Assembly: GCF_019399895.1 (NCBI RefSeq)
Contig: NC_091873.1
Coordinates: 4,198,501 to 4,262,500 of the forward strand
DNA from: Cardiocondyla obscurior
Lineage: Eukaryota; Arthropoda; Insecta; Hymenoptera; Formicidae
Direction: 5' to 3'
DNA: 64,000 bases
The notes under the pieces are model-generated. The model was not told where the DNA came from. It did no database searches and saw only the letters and a list, made by a program, of their open reading frames with translations. A program made the translations under genes and the position numbers. Position 1 is the stretch's first letter, and every line of letters begins with the position of its first letter. Below are positions 28,100-39,790 of the stretch, in pieces.

Positions 28100-29368
28100 A
28101 CAATTGTTCGAAGTGCCGCCCTTATGCTTGTAGGCACAGTTCGGCTCTCCGAACAATTTGTTGCGTCGCACGGTGCGCCATTTCAGGCGTGATTGTACGG
28201 AAAACCGCTATAATTTCATCGCGAACCTCCTCCATGGTACCTTCACGCACGTGCTCAATTTGAGCTTTGACGTATCTCCAGACAAAAAAGTCCAAGACAT
28301 TTAAGTCTGGGGAACGTGCCGGCCAATGAATCGGCCCTCCTCGGCCCATCCATCTGTTTGGAAATGTACGATTTAATACATTTCGCGTACATTGAGCGAA
28401 ATGGGGAGGAGCACCGTTGTGTTAAAAGATTAGAGTTCTCCGTACTTCTAGAGGAAGCTCCTCCAGAAGTCCGGGCAACTTCTCTTCCAAAAATCTGGAA
28501 TACTCCGCCCCATTTAAACGCGCAGGCAGAAAATATGGACCTATCTGAAAAAATTAAATAAAAAAATTAAAATTTTTTACAAATTTTTATGTAATAATAA
28601 TATTACTTATCACTTTGCTTCCTATTACGCCCGCCTAAACGTTTAATTTCCAACGAAATTGAAACATGCAAGGTCGAACGGCTTGTGGATTCTCGTGATG
28701 CCACAGTAAAAAACTCCGAGAATTAAATACTTTGTTCGGAATAAATATTGCCTCGTCTGTCCACAATATCTGGTTTGAAAAGCATTATTCCGTCGGCACT
28801 ACGCTAGGAAGCCTACGAGTATTTTATTTATTTAATAATTAAGCATAAACAAACTTTAACAAAATTATGAAATAAAGTTACCTTCACAAAAAATTGCGCG
28901 TTGTATGTGGTCGCGTGGGAGAAGCTGTTGCACCCGTCAATAATGAAACGGGTGCAACCCATCTTCTCTTATAACTCGGTGCACTAAGTTCCGCGGTGCA
29001 CGCAGAGCTCTAGCAACCCGGCGCACGCTGTTACCCAGATTGTTCTCAAATAATCTCAAAATAAGATTCTTCCGGTACAGGTTCCGCCGAACGCCAATTT
29101 TGACGTTCTTTCTTACCGGGGCCACGAACTCTGTCTCTCGTGCACGAGCGACGCATCTTAATATTGTTGTTTGCGTAGGACGCGCGCGGTTCAAAAATCT
29201 GCACGCGTTTACGCGCACTGCACCACGCGAATTTTCGCCCGGTATGCCGTAGTAAATTAACATATCGACGTAATCTTGAGTCGTGAACCGCATTTTGCTA
29301 CTGTTTACAGTGTGCACGCACGATCGCTTTTTCGCTCGTCGAAGCACGTGTGCCTTACGAAAAAACAA
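28100..29368 (-). pseudogene. mariner-like transposase, left arm
   Basis: The N-terminal helix-turn-helix region is open at 28937-29368 ('TTQDYVDMLIYYGIPGENSR', 'GNSVRRVARAL'). Downstream pieces include a 'HNGAPPHF' stretch, where the second catalytic Asp is Asn, and 28122-28349 with 'WPARSPDLNVLDFFVW', the third acidic motif. Stops and frameshifts lie between, near 28350-28930. Inactive remnant. Confidence 0.8.
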
Positions 29369-29639
29369 TTAAAAATCGAGATAAGTGACTGTACTGCTTC
29401 GGCAAAAAAGTGCCTTTTGTTAAACTTAGATAACGTTCTAATACCTGTCGGTAAGTCAGAATTCGAAAGATTTACAGGGCATTTTGTTGCCGAAGTAGCA
29501 CAACCGTTTATCTCAATTTTTCAGTAGCAAAATGCGGTACACATATCGATATTACGTTGATTAATTACGTACGATATTACGTACATTAATTTTCTACGGT
29601 ATAGCAGGCAAAAATTCTCGAGCTGCAGTACACGTATAC

Positions 29640-30370
29640 GCCCCCAAATTTCCGAACCGCGCACGTCTTACGCGAACAACAGAAAAATCTCATTATAGGA
29701 GCATTTGAACAGAATCCGGGTAGCAGCGTATGCCTCGTTGCTTGACACTCTGCGTGTACCGCGAAACGGGTGTAACAGCTTCTGCCGCGAGATCAGATAC
29801 AACGCGCAATTTTTTGTGACGGTAATTTTATTTTTTAAGTAAGTTTATGCTTAATTATTAAATGAATAAAACACTCCTTCTTAGCGCAGTGCCGACGGAA
29901 AAATCCTTTTCCGGACCGAATACTGTAGACCGATGTAACTCTCGTAATTTTTTATTGTGGTATTACGAGAATCCACGTTAGACCATGCGTCTTTTAATTG
30001 TGTTTGAGCGAGCGTATTAATAGGAAGCAAAGTGGACAGTAACATTATTACTACATAAAAAATTGTAAAAGAATTTAATTTTTTTTTTTACCTATTTCAG
30101 ATACGTCTATATTTTTTTTTATTTCGCTCAAAATACGCGGAATGTTTTGAATAATAAATTTCCAAACAGATTGATGGGCCAAGGGGGTTCGATTCATTGG
30201 CCGGTACGTTCCCCAAATTTATGTCTTTTTTGACTGGGTATACGTTAAAGCTAAGTTGAGTACGTACGTGGAAATACCATGGAGGATGTTTGCGATGAAA
30301 TTATGTATAGCGGTCTTCCATACAATTGCGCCCAACATGGCGCACCGCAATTGTTGCATTTAACGTTACG
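29640..30370 (+). pseudogene. mariner-like transposase, right arm, heavily decayed
   Basis: A plus-strand mirror of the left-arm gene: fragments related to the HTH part at 29640-29800, and 'IHWPVRSPN' with following residues at 30190-30370. Shorter than the left copy through internal deletion, and full of stops. Confidence 0.65.
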
Positions 30371-30870
30371 CCAAGTGGATTAGGCCTATCTGAAAAATAT
30401 TTAAAAAATAAGACACGCCGCTGCTCTTTTCGCTGCTCGCTTCGCCTCGCAAGACAATAAATTATTAATTTTTTTAATTTTTCTTTTTGTTCGCAAAAAA
30501 TAAACATTGCATTATGTGTCAGTCGACAACGCGCTTGCTGAACGTTTTCTTTGTCTTATCACGCGTCGTCGTCGCCTCTCTTCGAACTAGTTTATCTAGG
30601 CGGGCCGATCGTAACCACCTGTCTCGCCCTGCGCGTTTTTACTTTTCTTATCGATGATTGAGAACGCAAGGATTGGGGACTACCGATGGATAAAGCGTCT
30701 CTGCACGATGTGGGAGGTAGCAAGTTCCGCCCAAAAGAACTAATTTTCAATAATTATTATCTCGCTTAATATCACTCAGAATAAAAAATGGTAAAGGACT
30801 TTTTGTTTTAAAATGACAAAACCTACCTAGTTCCAAAATTTATTCACATGACTTTGGGACACCTTGTATA

Positions 30871-31782
30871 TACAGTCGCTCACAAAATTATTTAGACACT
30901 TTAAAAATTATCTCATAAAACTAAATAAACAAATTAATAAAATAAACTAAACTAACCTTAATATTTGGTAGAAAATGCTTTATGTTTTATAACATGTTGT
31001 ATCATGCTGGTACAGACAATATTAATTTTTTAAAATATTTATTGCTAATTTTATGCTACTCTTCTTTTAAACGTTTTTTAAGTTCCTCTTTAGATGTTAT
31101 GGAAGTCGTGTGAACTCTGCAACTTAATTCGTCTCAAACATGTTCAATAGGGTTGAGATCTGGGGATTGCGGAGGTGGATGCAAGACCTTTTTGCAATTG
31201 TACAATAAATTTTCTTTCACAATCCGTGCTTTATGTTTTGGATCATTGTCTTGATACAATTTAAAATTATCCGCATTCCTCATGTAGCGCTTTTTTAAAA
31301 TTTTCTTTTAAAATGTTTAAATATTTATTTTTATCTAATATTCCATCAATAAAAACTAATTCGTCCACACCGAAGGTGGAAATGCATCCCCATACCATTA
31401 CAGAACCACCTTCGTGTTTAATAGTTCCTTGTAAATTTTTTGGGTATAATCCTTCGTTTACTTTACACCACACTCTTACTCTGCCATCGTTTCCGTTAAT
31501 ATTAAATTTGCTTTCGTCCAAAAAAAATAACATTATTCCACCATTGACTTTTTTTAAAACATGTTTTTCGGCAAATTGTAGCCTTTTTTTCTATTTTTAG
31601 AATTAATAAATGGTTTTCTTAAGGCAATTCTTTCATTATATCTTTCTGATCTCAATATTCTTTTAACAGTTTCGGAATTGATGATTATGCCTCATTCTTC
31701 TTGTAACAATGTCGCATTTTTTGGAGCACTTGTTTTTGAGTATTTTTTAATTACGTTAATTACATAACGTCTATTGTAACCC
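30871..31782 (-). pseudogene. Tc1-like element with broken DDE transposase
   Basis: Begins with the end CAGTCGCTCACAAAATTATTTAGACAC after TATA. On the minus strand 31267-31533 reads 'DESKFNINGNDGRVRVW', 'EGGSVMVWGCIS' and 'KYLNIL', the first catalytic block of Tc1 transposases. After a frameshift, 31140-31265 gives 'YQDNDPKHKA' and 'PPQSPDLNPIEHV', the second Asp and the Glu block (DD34E layout). Sequence above 31534 is decayed and the element is cut at about 31782 by a dispersed repeat. Confidence 0.85.
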
Positions 31783-32204
31783 GAAACCCAGTACAACAAT
31801 AAGATTAAGTAAGGATTAAGTAAGTAAGTAACGGAATAAGATCTCGCAACATAATTAAAAGCAATCTATATCAGCAACTCACTTAAATTGAATAGACCGA
31901 TTAAATAAAGATCGCCAGAATAAAGATTTGCGAGATCTTAGTACTGAGAATAACAGATTGCATTACCCAGTAACCAAGTTACGAAAATGCAATCTGCTGA
32001 TATCAACAAAGCGCCAGAGTTAAATACCCGCAAACCGGCAGCGACGGGCAGTTGCTAATCACCTCACGTGCATAACGTGAGATCTGTCGCGTTCCGGTAA
32101 AAATAAGATACCTCGCTGAGACTAGACCCCGCGATTACACAGCGGAGTGGAGCGTGGACAAATGACGAGAAAAGAACAAGATGTACAAAATAAAAATGAT
32201 ATAC
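31783..32204 (+). repeat. dispersed repeat R430, copy 1
   Basis: About 420 bp, matching 51717-52152 in the same orientation and 52860-53235 inverted. Shared landmarks: AAGATCTCGCAAC, CAGATTGCATTACCCAGTAACC, TTGCTAATCACCTCACGTGC. Because a pair forms inverted arms at 51717-53235, these are probably long terminal repeats of a DNA transposon; here only one arm is present. Confidence 0.7.
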
Positions 32205-32206
32205 AG

Positions 32207-32823
32207 GGTATTCCGTAAGTCGAGATTAATCGCTTGGGAGATAAATGAGGAACCAAAAACAAGAAAAAAAGTTAATATAAACATAGGTACAAAAAGGCGT
32301 TATATGGGGATTTGCTTCCATCCATTTATGTGTATTATGAAAATTTGTAATACCGTCTCTATCGAATGCTTCATCTGTAAAAGAATTATTTTACTGAAAT
32401 TAGGCATTTGTTTTAATTTATTCACGAACCATTGACAGAAATTGATACGTGGACCATAAACGTTTTTAGTCAATTCTTGAACACGTCGTACATGATGAGG
32501 ATACAAGGAATTTCTGTTAAGAGATCTCCATATTGTAGTTGTTGGCAAACCTAATACTCCTGAGATGCTTCTGATACTAGTAGAAGGATCAAACCAGAAT
32601 GCGTTCAAAATTCTTTCTTCTGTGGCTTATCCTCTTTTCGACGCTGTGTTAACTGCCTAGTTTCTCGCAACATTCTATCAATATTTTGAAAAGATCGTCA
32701 GTTTGGTGCGAATCGCCAAGAAAATTTTTCGATATACAACCTTCTTGTTTCTGTAGCATTACCTTGAGCGAGACCATACATTAAATGCATGTCAACTAAT
32801 TCGGTAACGGTTAAACAATCCAT
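32207..32823 (-). pseudogene. internally deleted mariner-like transposase
   Basis: The ATG at 32823 opens a mariner N terminus ('TVTELVDMHLMYGLAQGNA', 'RRLYIEKFSWRFAPN'). The piece 32300-32608 has 'FDPSTSIRSISGVLGLPTTTIW' and 'LYPHHVRRVQEL'. The frame reaches the first catalytic block ('FNTHKW'-like) and then runs straight into the terminal sequence near 32207 (CAGGGTATTCCGTAAGTCG). The second half of the catalytic domain is deleted. Upstream noncoding DNA extends to about 33470. Confidence 0.75.
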
Positions 32824-33478
32824 TACAGACAATTAAATTTTAATTTTAACAAACTTTCTTTCTCCGTGAACAAACTCTGATTGTAAAGCGATAGAACTTT
32901 ACTCAAATTTCTTTTGTTGTGGCTGATAAATACAATGTGCTCACGTTCCTAGTCGAATAAACAATATCTAAGCGCTTGTTCGAGTTCACGAAGTATTGTA
33001 CAAAATTTATTATGATTTCTTGCTCGTGCCGCAAGCTTCCTTTGTGCAACCACTGTTGGCTATATTATTCCTCGGTGACCTTGGATTCCACGACTTCTTG
33101 TCTGTGCATAAGGTAAATGAGTTGTAGTTGATTATTGTGCGGGTGTTGCTGTTATATTGTATATTTCGAACACCTTATATAATTTTTAGATCTATACACG
33201 CGCGCGCGCGCGCGCGCGATTTAAAACTGGCGATAACTTGAAAGCAACGCCTTTTTGTACCTGTTAGGTTACTATGAATTTCGCGCTCTATTAAGAATGC
33301 AGGATAGATGGCATGAATGTTCGTTCTTACTTAGCAACGATTTTTGTTTACTAGACTAGCAACGCTATCCCGCGCTTCTCGCTACTTTTGTTCTTCCGCT
33401 TCACTTCTTCTTCTGTACTCGCAGTAACACGCGGTATATTAAGTAAAGTTTCTTTTGAGTTGTGTTCAGTTCTGTATA
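32824..33478. other. 5' flank of the mariner relic, no gene seen
   Basis: AT-rich, with a (CG)n microsatellite at about 33198-33218 and a copy of 'aacgcctttttgtacct' near 33245 that mirrors 32288-32304, probably part of the inner terminal repeat. Confidence 0.45.
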
Positions 33479-33600
33479 TACAGGGTGTCCCAGATCAGTA
33501 GACAATGCCGAAAATGATAGGTAGATTTAATCGAATTAAAACGAAAAGTCCTGTACCATTTTCAAAAATTCTCTATATAACATAATTTTTTATATTTTGT
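33479..33600. repeat. single mariner-type terminal repeat
   Basis: TATACAGGGTGTCCCAGATC at 33477, followed by AAAAGTCCTGTACCATTTTC and AAAATTCTC, the same order as in the MITE at 39791. No partner end found nearby. Confidence 0.55.
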
Positions 33601-36390
33601 ATTTGTTGGAAACCTGAAATTAATATTTCTTTTCTTACACTATTTACAGAACGTTAGTTTATAACACTACGATTTGTTTCATTAATACTTACAAGTAAAA
33701 AGAAACACTATATTTTGATGAATAAGTTGTAATACAAATTATACACTTTTGAACCATATTTGCTAATTTTGCTTATAATAATAAAATTAATATAGACTTC
33801 AGAGATATAACTTCAGTCTCTGTACTGCACTTATTCAACAATACGATTAAAAAGAACAGGTCAACAGGCTCAGTATATCACCAATCAGAATGTTTTACTG
33901 TATAATATATGTCAGATACATACGCAAAGCGTATTTCCGGACACTTGTAGAAAGAGAAGCACCAAAAAAAAGTTTCTTTTTCTAATCTCCTTCGGACACT
34001 GTGTTAATACGACATTGCCAGTCCATATGTATAAGGTCTATGGCGCAGATTTAGACTAAAAGTGACTGTCACTTTTAAAGATGCCTTTAAATGTGAGTTC
34101 AGAATACGACCACTTTTATAAAATCACTTTTAAAGGCACGTTTAGTTAAAGGCGCCTTTAAATGTGAGCTCATAATATGGACCTATGTCTTTGTAATTTA
34201 ATGTATATTTTAGTAAAGAGTTCATAATAGAGTAACAATAGATGTTTCTTGAGTGAGCGACGAAAAGCGAGTGAGGCAGCAGCCTCCGACACGCAAAAGT
34301 ATTGATAAAGGTGTACGTGCCTAACAGCAATAAACAAGTTCAGAACCGCAGTAGCTAAATATATAATTAATCAAAAAAATGTTGATTATACATTCTCAAC
34401 ATAATCAACAATTACCATGGTCACTACATGATCTGATGAGCCGTTTCTTCTCTATAAAGAATCAAATATTGGTAATGATAGCTTAATCGTATAAGATGTT
34501 TAAAATCTGAATTTGGAAAAAGTTTATGGTATGAAAGAAATAAAAGAGATGCACACTGTGTAAATTTGTATTCAATTATTTAATGAAGAGAATCGAAAAA
34601 CAAAAAATGTAAAGTATAATTGTTAACAAACATTGCACAACAGTGATTGAGGCGAAACTAACTTAACTTGCTAATAAAAGATCCTTCAGAAACTTAATAC
34701 CTGCTATCAAGTATGTCGTTATTGAGACTGTCCCGTTATAATTCACGAGAAGCAAGGAAGTAAACATTTCTGTGAAGAAATACTTGATAGCATTTGGTAT
34801 GATAATTATTCAAACCTGTAAAGTTCTACGCATTTTAATTATTATGTTCTTTAGACGCTCAAAAAAAAAATAAAATAATTTTAATAGTATACGTATGTTA
34901 TTACGGATTTATCGTGAGATCTGTCCCCGGTGGTCGGGGCAGCGCAGTTTCTCCACGTGAGACTCGAGGATCGACTGTGCCGACAGAAATGTGACGCGTA
35001 CCGACACGGCGATTGATAATGACTTAACTATTGAGGAGACACGTAAATGAGTAGACCGTAATTATAAATCGCGCGGTGAGAAAAACCGAATAAAACAATG
35101 AATGATGCGATAAGTGAGGTGTATTCCGTACAACGAGCGCACGTTCCGGAACTACGTGAGCACGTGGCGAGCGAACGATACCCACGTGAGCTTACCGTAA
35201 AACTGTATTCTTATACAAGCGGAACGTTTATAATTAAATTAAGCATGTCCACGGAACTCCTTCAATGAGCTAATCCGATTGACCGAAGGTCACTGCACTT
35301 TAGCGCGTATGAGAACTATAACACTCGAGAACCGCCAAAACACCGGGTGATCGCTAAAATGACCGGAACAAGAAAAAGGATTAGAACCGGAGAATACTGC
35401 ACGTGGCGCGGATAAGAGACAAAAATTGCGGGTTTGAGATGTGGTGCCACTATGACAATTAGCGGCCACAATTGTAATTACGCGCGGTCCAGTCGAGCGG
35501 ATCCGATAAATCGCGAACATATGTAAAACTGTTTTTTCTATTAACTATTTTTTTTTATTAATTTTTTTAACCATTTTTACGTTAAGTGTAATAATATAAT
35601 AATGTAGTGTTTTATGTGTAAAAATTAATATGTGTATAAATGCGACTTCCAGTTCGTAGCATTATCCAGGATTGATGACGTGGACGTAAAAAGATCTCGT
35701 ATGTTTAAATGTGTATATGTGTGTATGAATATGTTGTGTTTATGTGTATGTCTATACAGGGTGTCTGTATAATAATGCGATTAAAAGTACCACGCCCACC
35801 AGCGGCAGCACCTCATGGGCGCACGGCAGCGCCGATTGATTTCTAATCGATCCGTTAATCAATTAGCGGCGCTTTGATGTTCCGCCCGCTCGATGCCGGC
35901 TTTGGTGCCGACAATTGTACGTTGGCACTCAATGTGATAACACGTGCGCAGATTGTGTAACTCAAGATTTACATTGACGATTAGGACGACTCAACGGAGG
36001 TTTCTCAGTTAAAATTGTAAGCTTTCTCAACATATAAGAAGGAGCAACTCAGCGTAGACGACAGGTTCATCACCATTGTCTCATCAACGCCAAGAAGTTC
36101 AATGATACTCGCGGCAGAATAGACTCAGAATCAGATACTAGACTCACACGCGATTAATATAATTTCGTGTTCTCTTAATTGTGGACTCATTGTGCTTTTC
36201 AACTCAACTGAACTCACGCCCAGTGTGGAATTTAGCATACACGTGCAACGTCACGTGAACAGAGCGTGAGCGGCGACCGCTTCATTATAAAAGATGTGTT
36301 AGCGTATTCTAATTAAAATCTAGTGATTTCGCCATGTTTCTGTGCATAAATATTTTATAATAATGTAAAATAAATCATCTAGTTCTACGA
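33601..36390. other. no gene seen; CpG-rich inserts and a lone transposon end
   Basis: 34055-34170 holds short repeats of 'CTTTTAAAGGCGCCTTTAAATGTGAG' type in both orientations. 34905-35520 is a CpG-rich block in AT-rich DNA, probably an old LTR or element fragment with no visible boundaries. 35754-35770 is a lone CAGGGTGTCT end. 36035-36180 has a TATA-like ATATAAG and CA-rich text like a retroelement leader. No ORF with recognisable content. Confidence 0.4.
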
Positions 36391-38360
36391 ACAGTGTCCC
36401 ATTTTAAGTGTGCACCCCAAATAACTTCCTTATTTTTTATTTCAAAGAAAAATGTTTTAGACAAAAGTTATTTGGTTTGAAAGGAAACAACCGAAGGTAA
36501 TCTCGCCTTTGACTTTTAGGTCGAATTTGTAGGTCATTTAATGGTCAATTTAAAAATCTTAAATGGAAACCCCAACTTTTTATTGCAGATTCTTATTCTT
36601 TATCGAAAAGTAAGTAACTTCTGTCTAAAACATTTTTCCAAAAAATGTTATGTTATTTCCTCAAAATAATTTTTTAGTTAAGTATGCCTGCAATCCAAAC
36701 TGTAACTATCTCTGTAACAAATTGGATCAATCGCGGAGTGTAACTTGTTTTGTAAGCGTTTACTGATTGTTAGTGTAAATTTTTAGCACAGATTAATGTT
36801 AGACGTACGAGCAAATGACCAAATCTTCTAACACTTGTCAGTCATTGCAGGCATAGTATTAGTACAAACGGCAGACGGATATTGCATCTATTGACTTTTT
36901 CTTGGTAAGACAAGAACTTTCAATATTTTGTCAAATCTTTTTCTTTTTTAAATTATGGCTGCTTATCTACCAAATGAAATTGTGGATATGATCCGCATTT
37001 TAGGTAAGGCCAGAAATAATTACTCAGCAGCAGTAAAGCTTTATGCTGAATGATTTCCAGACCGACGCCATTTTGACAGGAGAGTAATAAAAAGACTTTG
37101 CGATAGAGCTGAGCAAGGTTTTCTTAGAAAAAACCGGTGAAAATCGGGTCCTAATAAAGTAACATCGTTGACTGTTATATGAGCCGCGGTTTTAAATTCT
37201 CAAATCTCTACAAAACAAATTGAAAAACAATATGGCATACCTAAATCAACAGCCAATCATGTGTTCAAGGTCAACAAGTTTTATCCATACCACATTCATT
37301 TAACTCAGCAATTGGAAGAGAGGGATTTCCAACGCCGAGTCAGATTTTGTAACTGGGTTCGAGATCAAATCCAACAAAATCCGCAATTCGTTGCTAATGT
37401 GCTTTTTAGTGATGAAACCACGTTATGTAATAGAGGAGGCGTCAATAGACATAATTGCCATTATTATTCAGATGTTAATTCACATTGGCAGAGAAATCAA
37501 GATTTCCAAAGGCAGTGGTTTCTTAACGTTTGGGCAGGTATTCTGGGAAATGTTATTGTTGGTCCATATTTTTTTTTAAGAAAACCTCAATAGGGCAAAC
37601 TATTTAAAATTTCTACAAGATGACCTGCCCAATCTTTTAAGACATATCGATAATAATGTACTCAGACATATGTGGTTCTAACAAAATGGAGCGCCAGTTC
37701 ATAGATCTCGAGCTGTTACGCGATATTTAGACGAAAGATTCCTAAATAAGTGGATTGGTCTGAACAACCGAATTCGATAATGGTCTAAGATAACCCGATT
37801 TGACGCCTCTAGATTTTTATTTGTGGGGATACATTAAAAACAAAGTGTATTCCAAAAAGCCAACAACCTTTGATAATATGAAAAACCGGATCAGAGAAGT
37901 TAGCAGAAGTATTCATGCAGGTGTTCTTTAAAATGTTAAGGATGATTTTCAGGGTAGACTAGAGTTATGCATTCAAGTAAACGGCCAAGTCTTCAAACAC
38001 CTTAAGTAATTAAACTAAATAGATCTTTGATTGGATCATATTCAAAGTTTGACTGCCTGGGTTATGTCATCTTGAAAACCATTTTGAGAAAATAACATAA
38101 CATTTTTCGGAAAAATGTTTCAGACAGAAGTTACTTACTTTTCGATGAAGAATAAGAATCTGCAATAAAAAGTTGGGGTTTCCATTTAAGATTTTAAAGT
38201 TAACCTTTAAATGACCTACAAATTCGACCTCAAAGTCAAAGAAAAGATTACCATCAGTTGTCCCCATTCGAACCAAATAACTTTTGTCTAAAACATTTTT
38301 CTCTGAAACCGAAAAAAAGGAAATTATTTGAGGTGCACACTTAAAATGAGACACTCTGTA
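36391..38360. mobile_element. mariner-like element with about 290-bp terminal inverted repeats
   Basis: Ends CAGTGTCCCATTTTAAGTGTGCACC and its complement finishing at about 38358. The inverted match runs about 290 bp through AAATAACTT..TTTTGTCTAAAACATTTTT and TCTGCAATAAAAAGTTGGGG. A transposase relic lies between. Related ends occur near 42706 and 47640-47930. Confidence 0.85.
36955..38010 (+). pseudogene. mariner-like transposase with several stops
   Basis: ATG at 36955 ('MAAYLPNEIVDMIRILGKAR'), HTH, then an open stretch 37261-37593 with 'LFSDETTLCNRGGVNRHNCH' (first Asp) and 'WFLNVWAGILGNVIVGPYFF'. Further on come 'NGAPVHRSRAVTRYL' (37690-37735; the expected Asp is Asn) and 'PDLTPLDFYLWGYIKNKVY' (about 37797-37850). 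At least four in-frame stops and a frameshift near 37775. Domain order is complete, so this is an aged full-length copy. Confidence 0.83.
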
Positions 38361-38480
38361 TATGACTGTACACTGTCCGTCAGTAATAGCGTTTCGCGGT
38401 GTACAAGTCAGTAGGGTCTGCTGCGATGGCGGCATACGTGAACTAGCGGGTCAAGCTTCACACAACGAAGCCCGTACGTG

Positions 38481-39329
38481 TACAGTCACCGGCAATAATG
38501 GCCTGTCGCACTGCGGCGACGGCGGCTCCCGTGCGTGAGGTGGGGTAGTGTGCGTGAGGCCTCACCGCGGATCGCGTACGTGAGGCGTGGAACGCCGAAA
38601 GGAGCGAGAGAACGGGGGAAAATTTGGTGGGGGGCGTTCTCATGCTCTCTCTCGCTCGCGACCTGTGAGTGTGAGAGAGAAAGCATGAGTGAACGCTAAG
38701 GAATTATTATAGGCGCACCTTCGCTCTCTCTCTTGCACGCGTTCGTGTTTATACGGGTAGACAAGGATAGAAGTATATCGCAAGAGTACGCTATTAATTC
38801 TAGCGTATACTTTAAGACATTTCGCGACTTTTAACAATCGAAATTAAATACTCATGTTACTTATATTTTAAATATATATTTTTACATTACGTATAATTTA
38901 ATTTTGAGATAATTTTCGTTTTCTATCTTGAGAAAAAATTGTCTTTCTCAAGACAAAAACGAAAATTATCTTAAAATTAAATTATACGTAATGTAAAAAT
39001 ATATATTTAAAATATAAGTAACATGAGTATTTAATTTCGATTGTTAAAAGTCGCGAAATGTCTTAAAGTATACGCTAGAATTAATACTTGCGATATACTA
39101 TCCTTGTCTACCCGTATAAACACGAACGCGTGCAAGAGAGAGAGCGCCTTAGCGTTCACTCATGCTTTCTCTCACTCACGGGTCGCGAGCGAGAGAGAGC
39201 ATGAGAACTTTCGGCGTTCCACGACTCACGTACGCGATCCGCGGTGAGGCCTCACGCACACTACCCCACCTCACGTACGGGAGCCGCCGTCGCCGGAGTG
39301 CGATAGGCCATTATTGCCGGTGACTGTAC
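38481..39329. repeat. 850-bp long inverted repeat (hairpin)
   Basis: Arms 38481-38935 and 38944-39329 are near-perfect inverted copies around a loop of about 8 nt. Outer bases are TACAGTCACCGGCAATAATGGCC and its complement; the inner stem is TTATCTTGAGAAA / TTTCTCAAG. The left arm carries about 70 extra bases (near 38600 and 38700). Matching small ORFs on both arms are a by-product of the symmetry. Part of the arm (38520-38660) resembles the ends of the Tc1-like foldback at 43803-46051. Confidence 0.88.
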
Positions 39330-39486
39330 AAGCTTCCGCGATCGCGAGTCGGCGGCGCGGGTTACAGGATGGGCCGTCCTGGCTGTAACGTACGGACAGT
39401 TTCCGCGGTCGCGAGTCGGCGGCGCGGCAGTGCGATTCGCCTACGATGCCGAATGCCGGGGTGGGGTCGGAGAGAGATCCAGGAAC

Positions 39487-39745
39487 GCCCGGTCGAGGAA
39501 AAGCCCGGGAGCGCCCGAGTCTTGGAGGTCGAGGTGTCGGAGGCCGGGAGAGCCCGGTCAAGGAAGGCTTGGGAGCGCCCGAGTCTTGGAGGCAGCGGTG
39601 TCGGAGGCCGGGAGAGCCCGGTCAAGGTGAGCTCGGGAGCGCCCGAGTCTCTGCGAAGCGGTGTCGGTTTCGAGAGCCGGGTGAGCCCGGTCGAGGAAAA
39701 CTTGGGAGCGCCCAAGTTCTGGAGGATCGGTTGCTGGAGTGCTCT
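39487..39745. repeat. GC-rich minisatellite, four units of 64-69 bp
   Basis: Units begin GCCCGGTC at 39487, 39552, 39616 and 39685 and share GGGAGCGCCCGAGTC and GGTGTCGGAGGCCGGGAGA. A pair of about 70-bp related repeats (TTCCGCG-TCGCGAGTCGGCGGCGCGG) precedes it at 39333 and 39401. Long ORFs across it are repeat artefacts. Confidence 0.85.
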
Positions 39746-39790
39746 CCAGTGCGGAAAAAGATATTTCTCTCGCGTTCGGATCGGCTTATA

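Larger units (their letters stand above)
26393..30866. mobile_element. head-to-head mariner-like palindrome (IS630-Tc1-mariner)
   Basis: Outer ends are inverted: CAGGGTGTCCCAAAGTCACGTGG at 26393 and its degenerate complement ending at 30866, with TA on both sides. The inverted match continues inward for at least 350 bp and reappears through the coding parts: transposase pieces read minus on the left arm and plus on the right, diverging from a centre near 29450, where 29367-29412 pairs with 29488-29525. A solo LTR (26793-27948) splits the left arm. Both halves are decayed. Confidence 0.8.
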
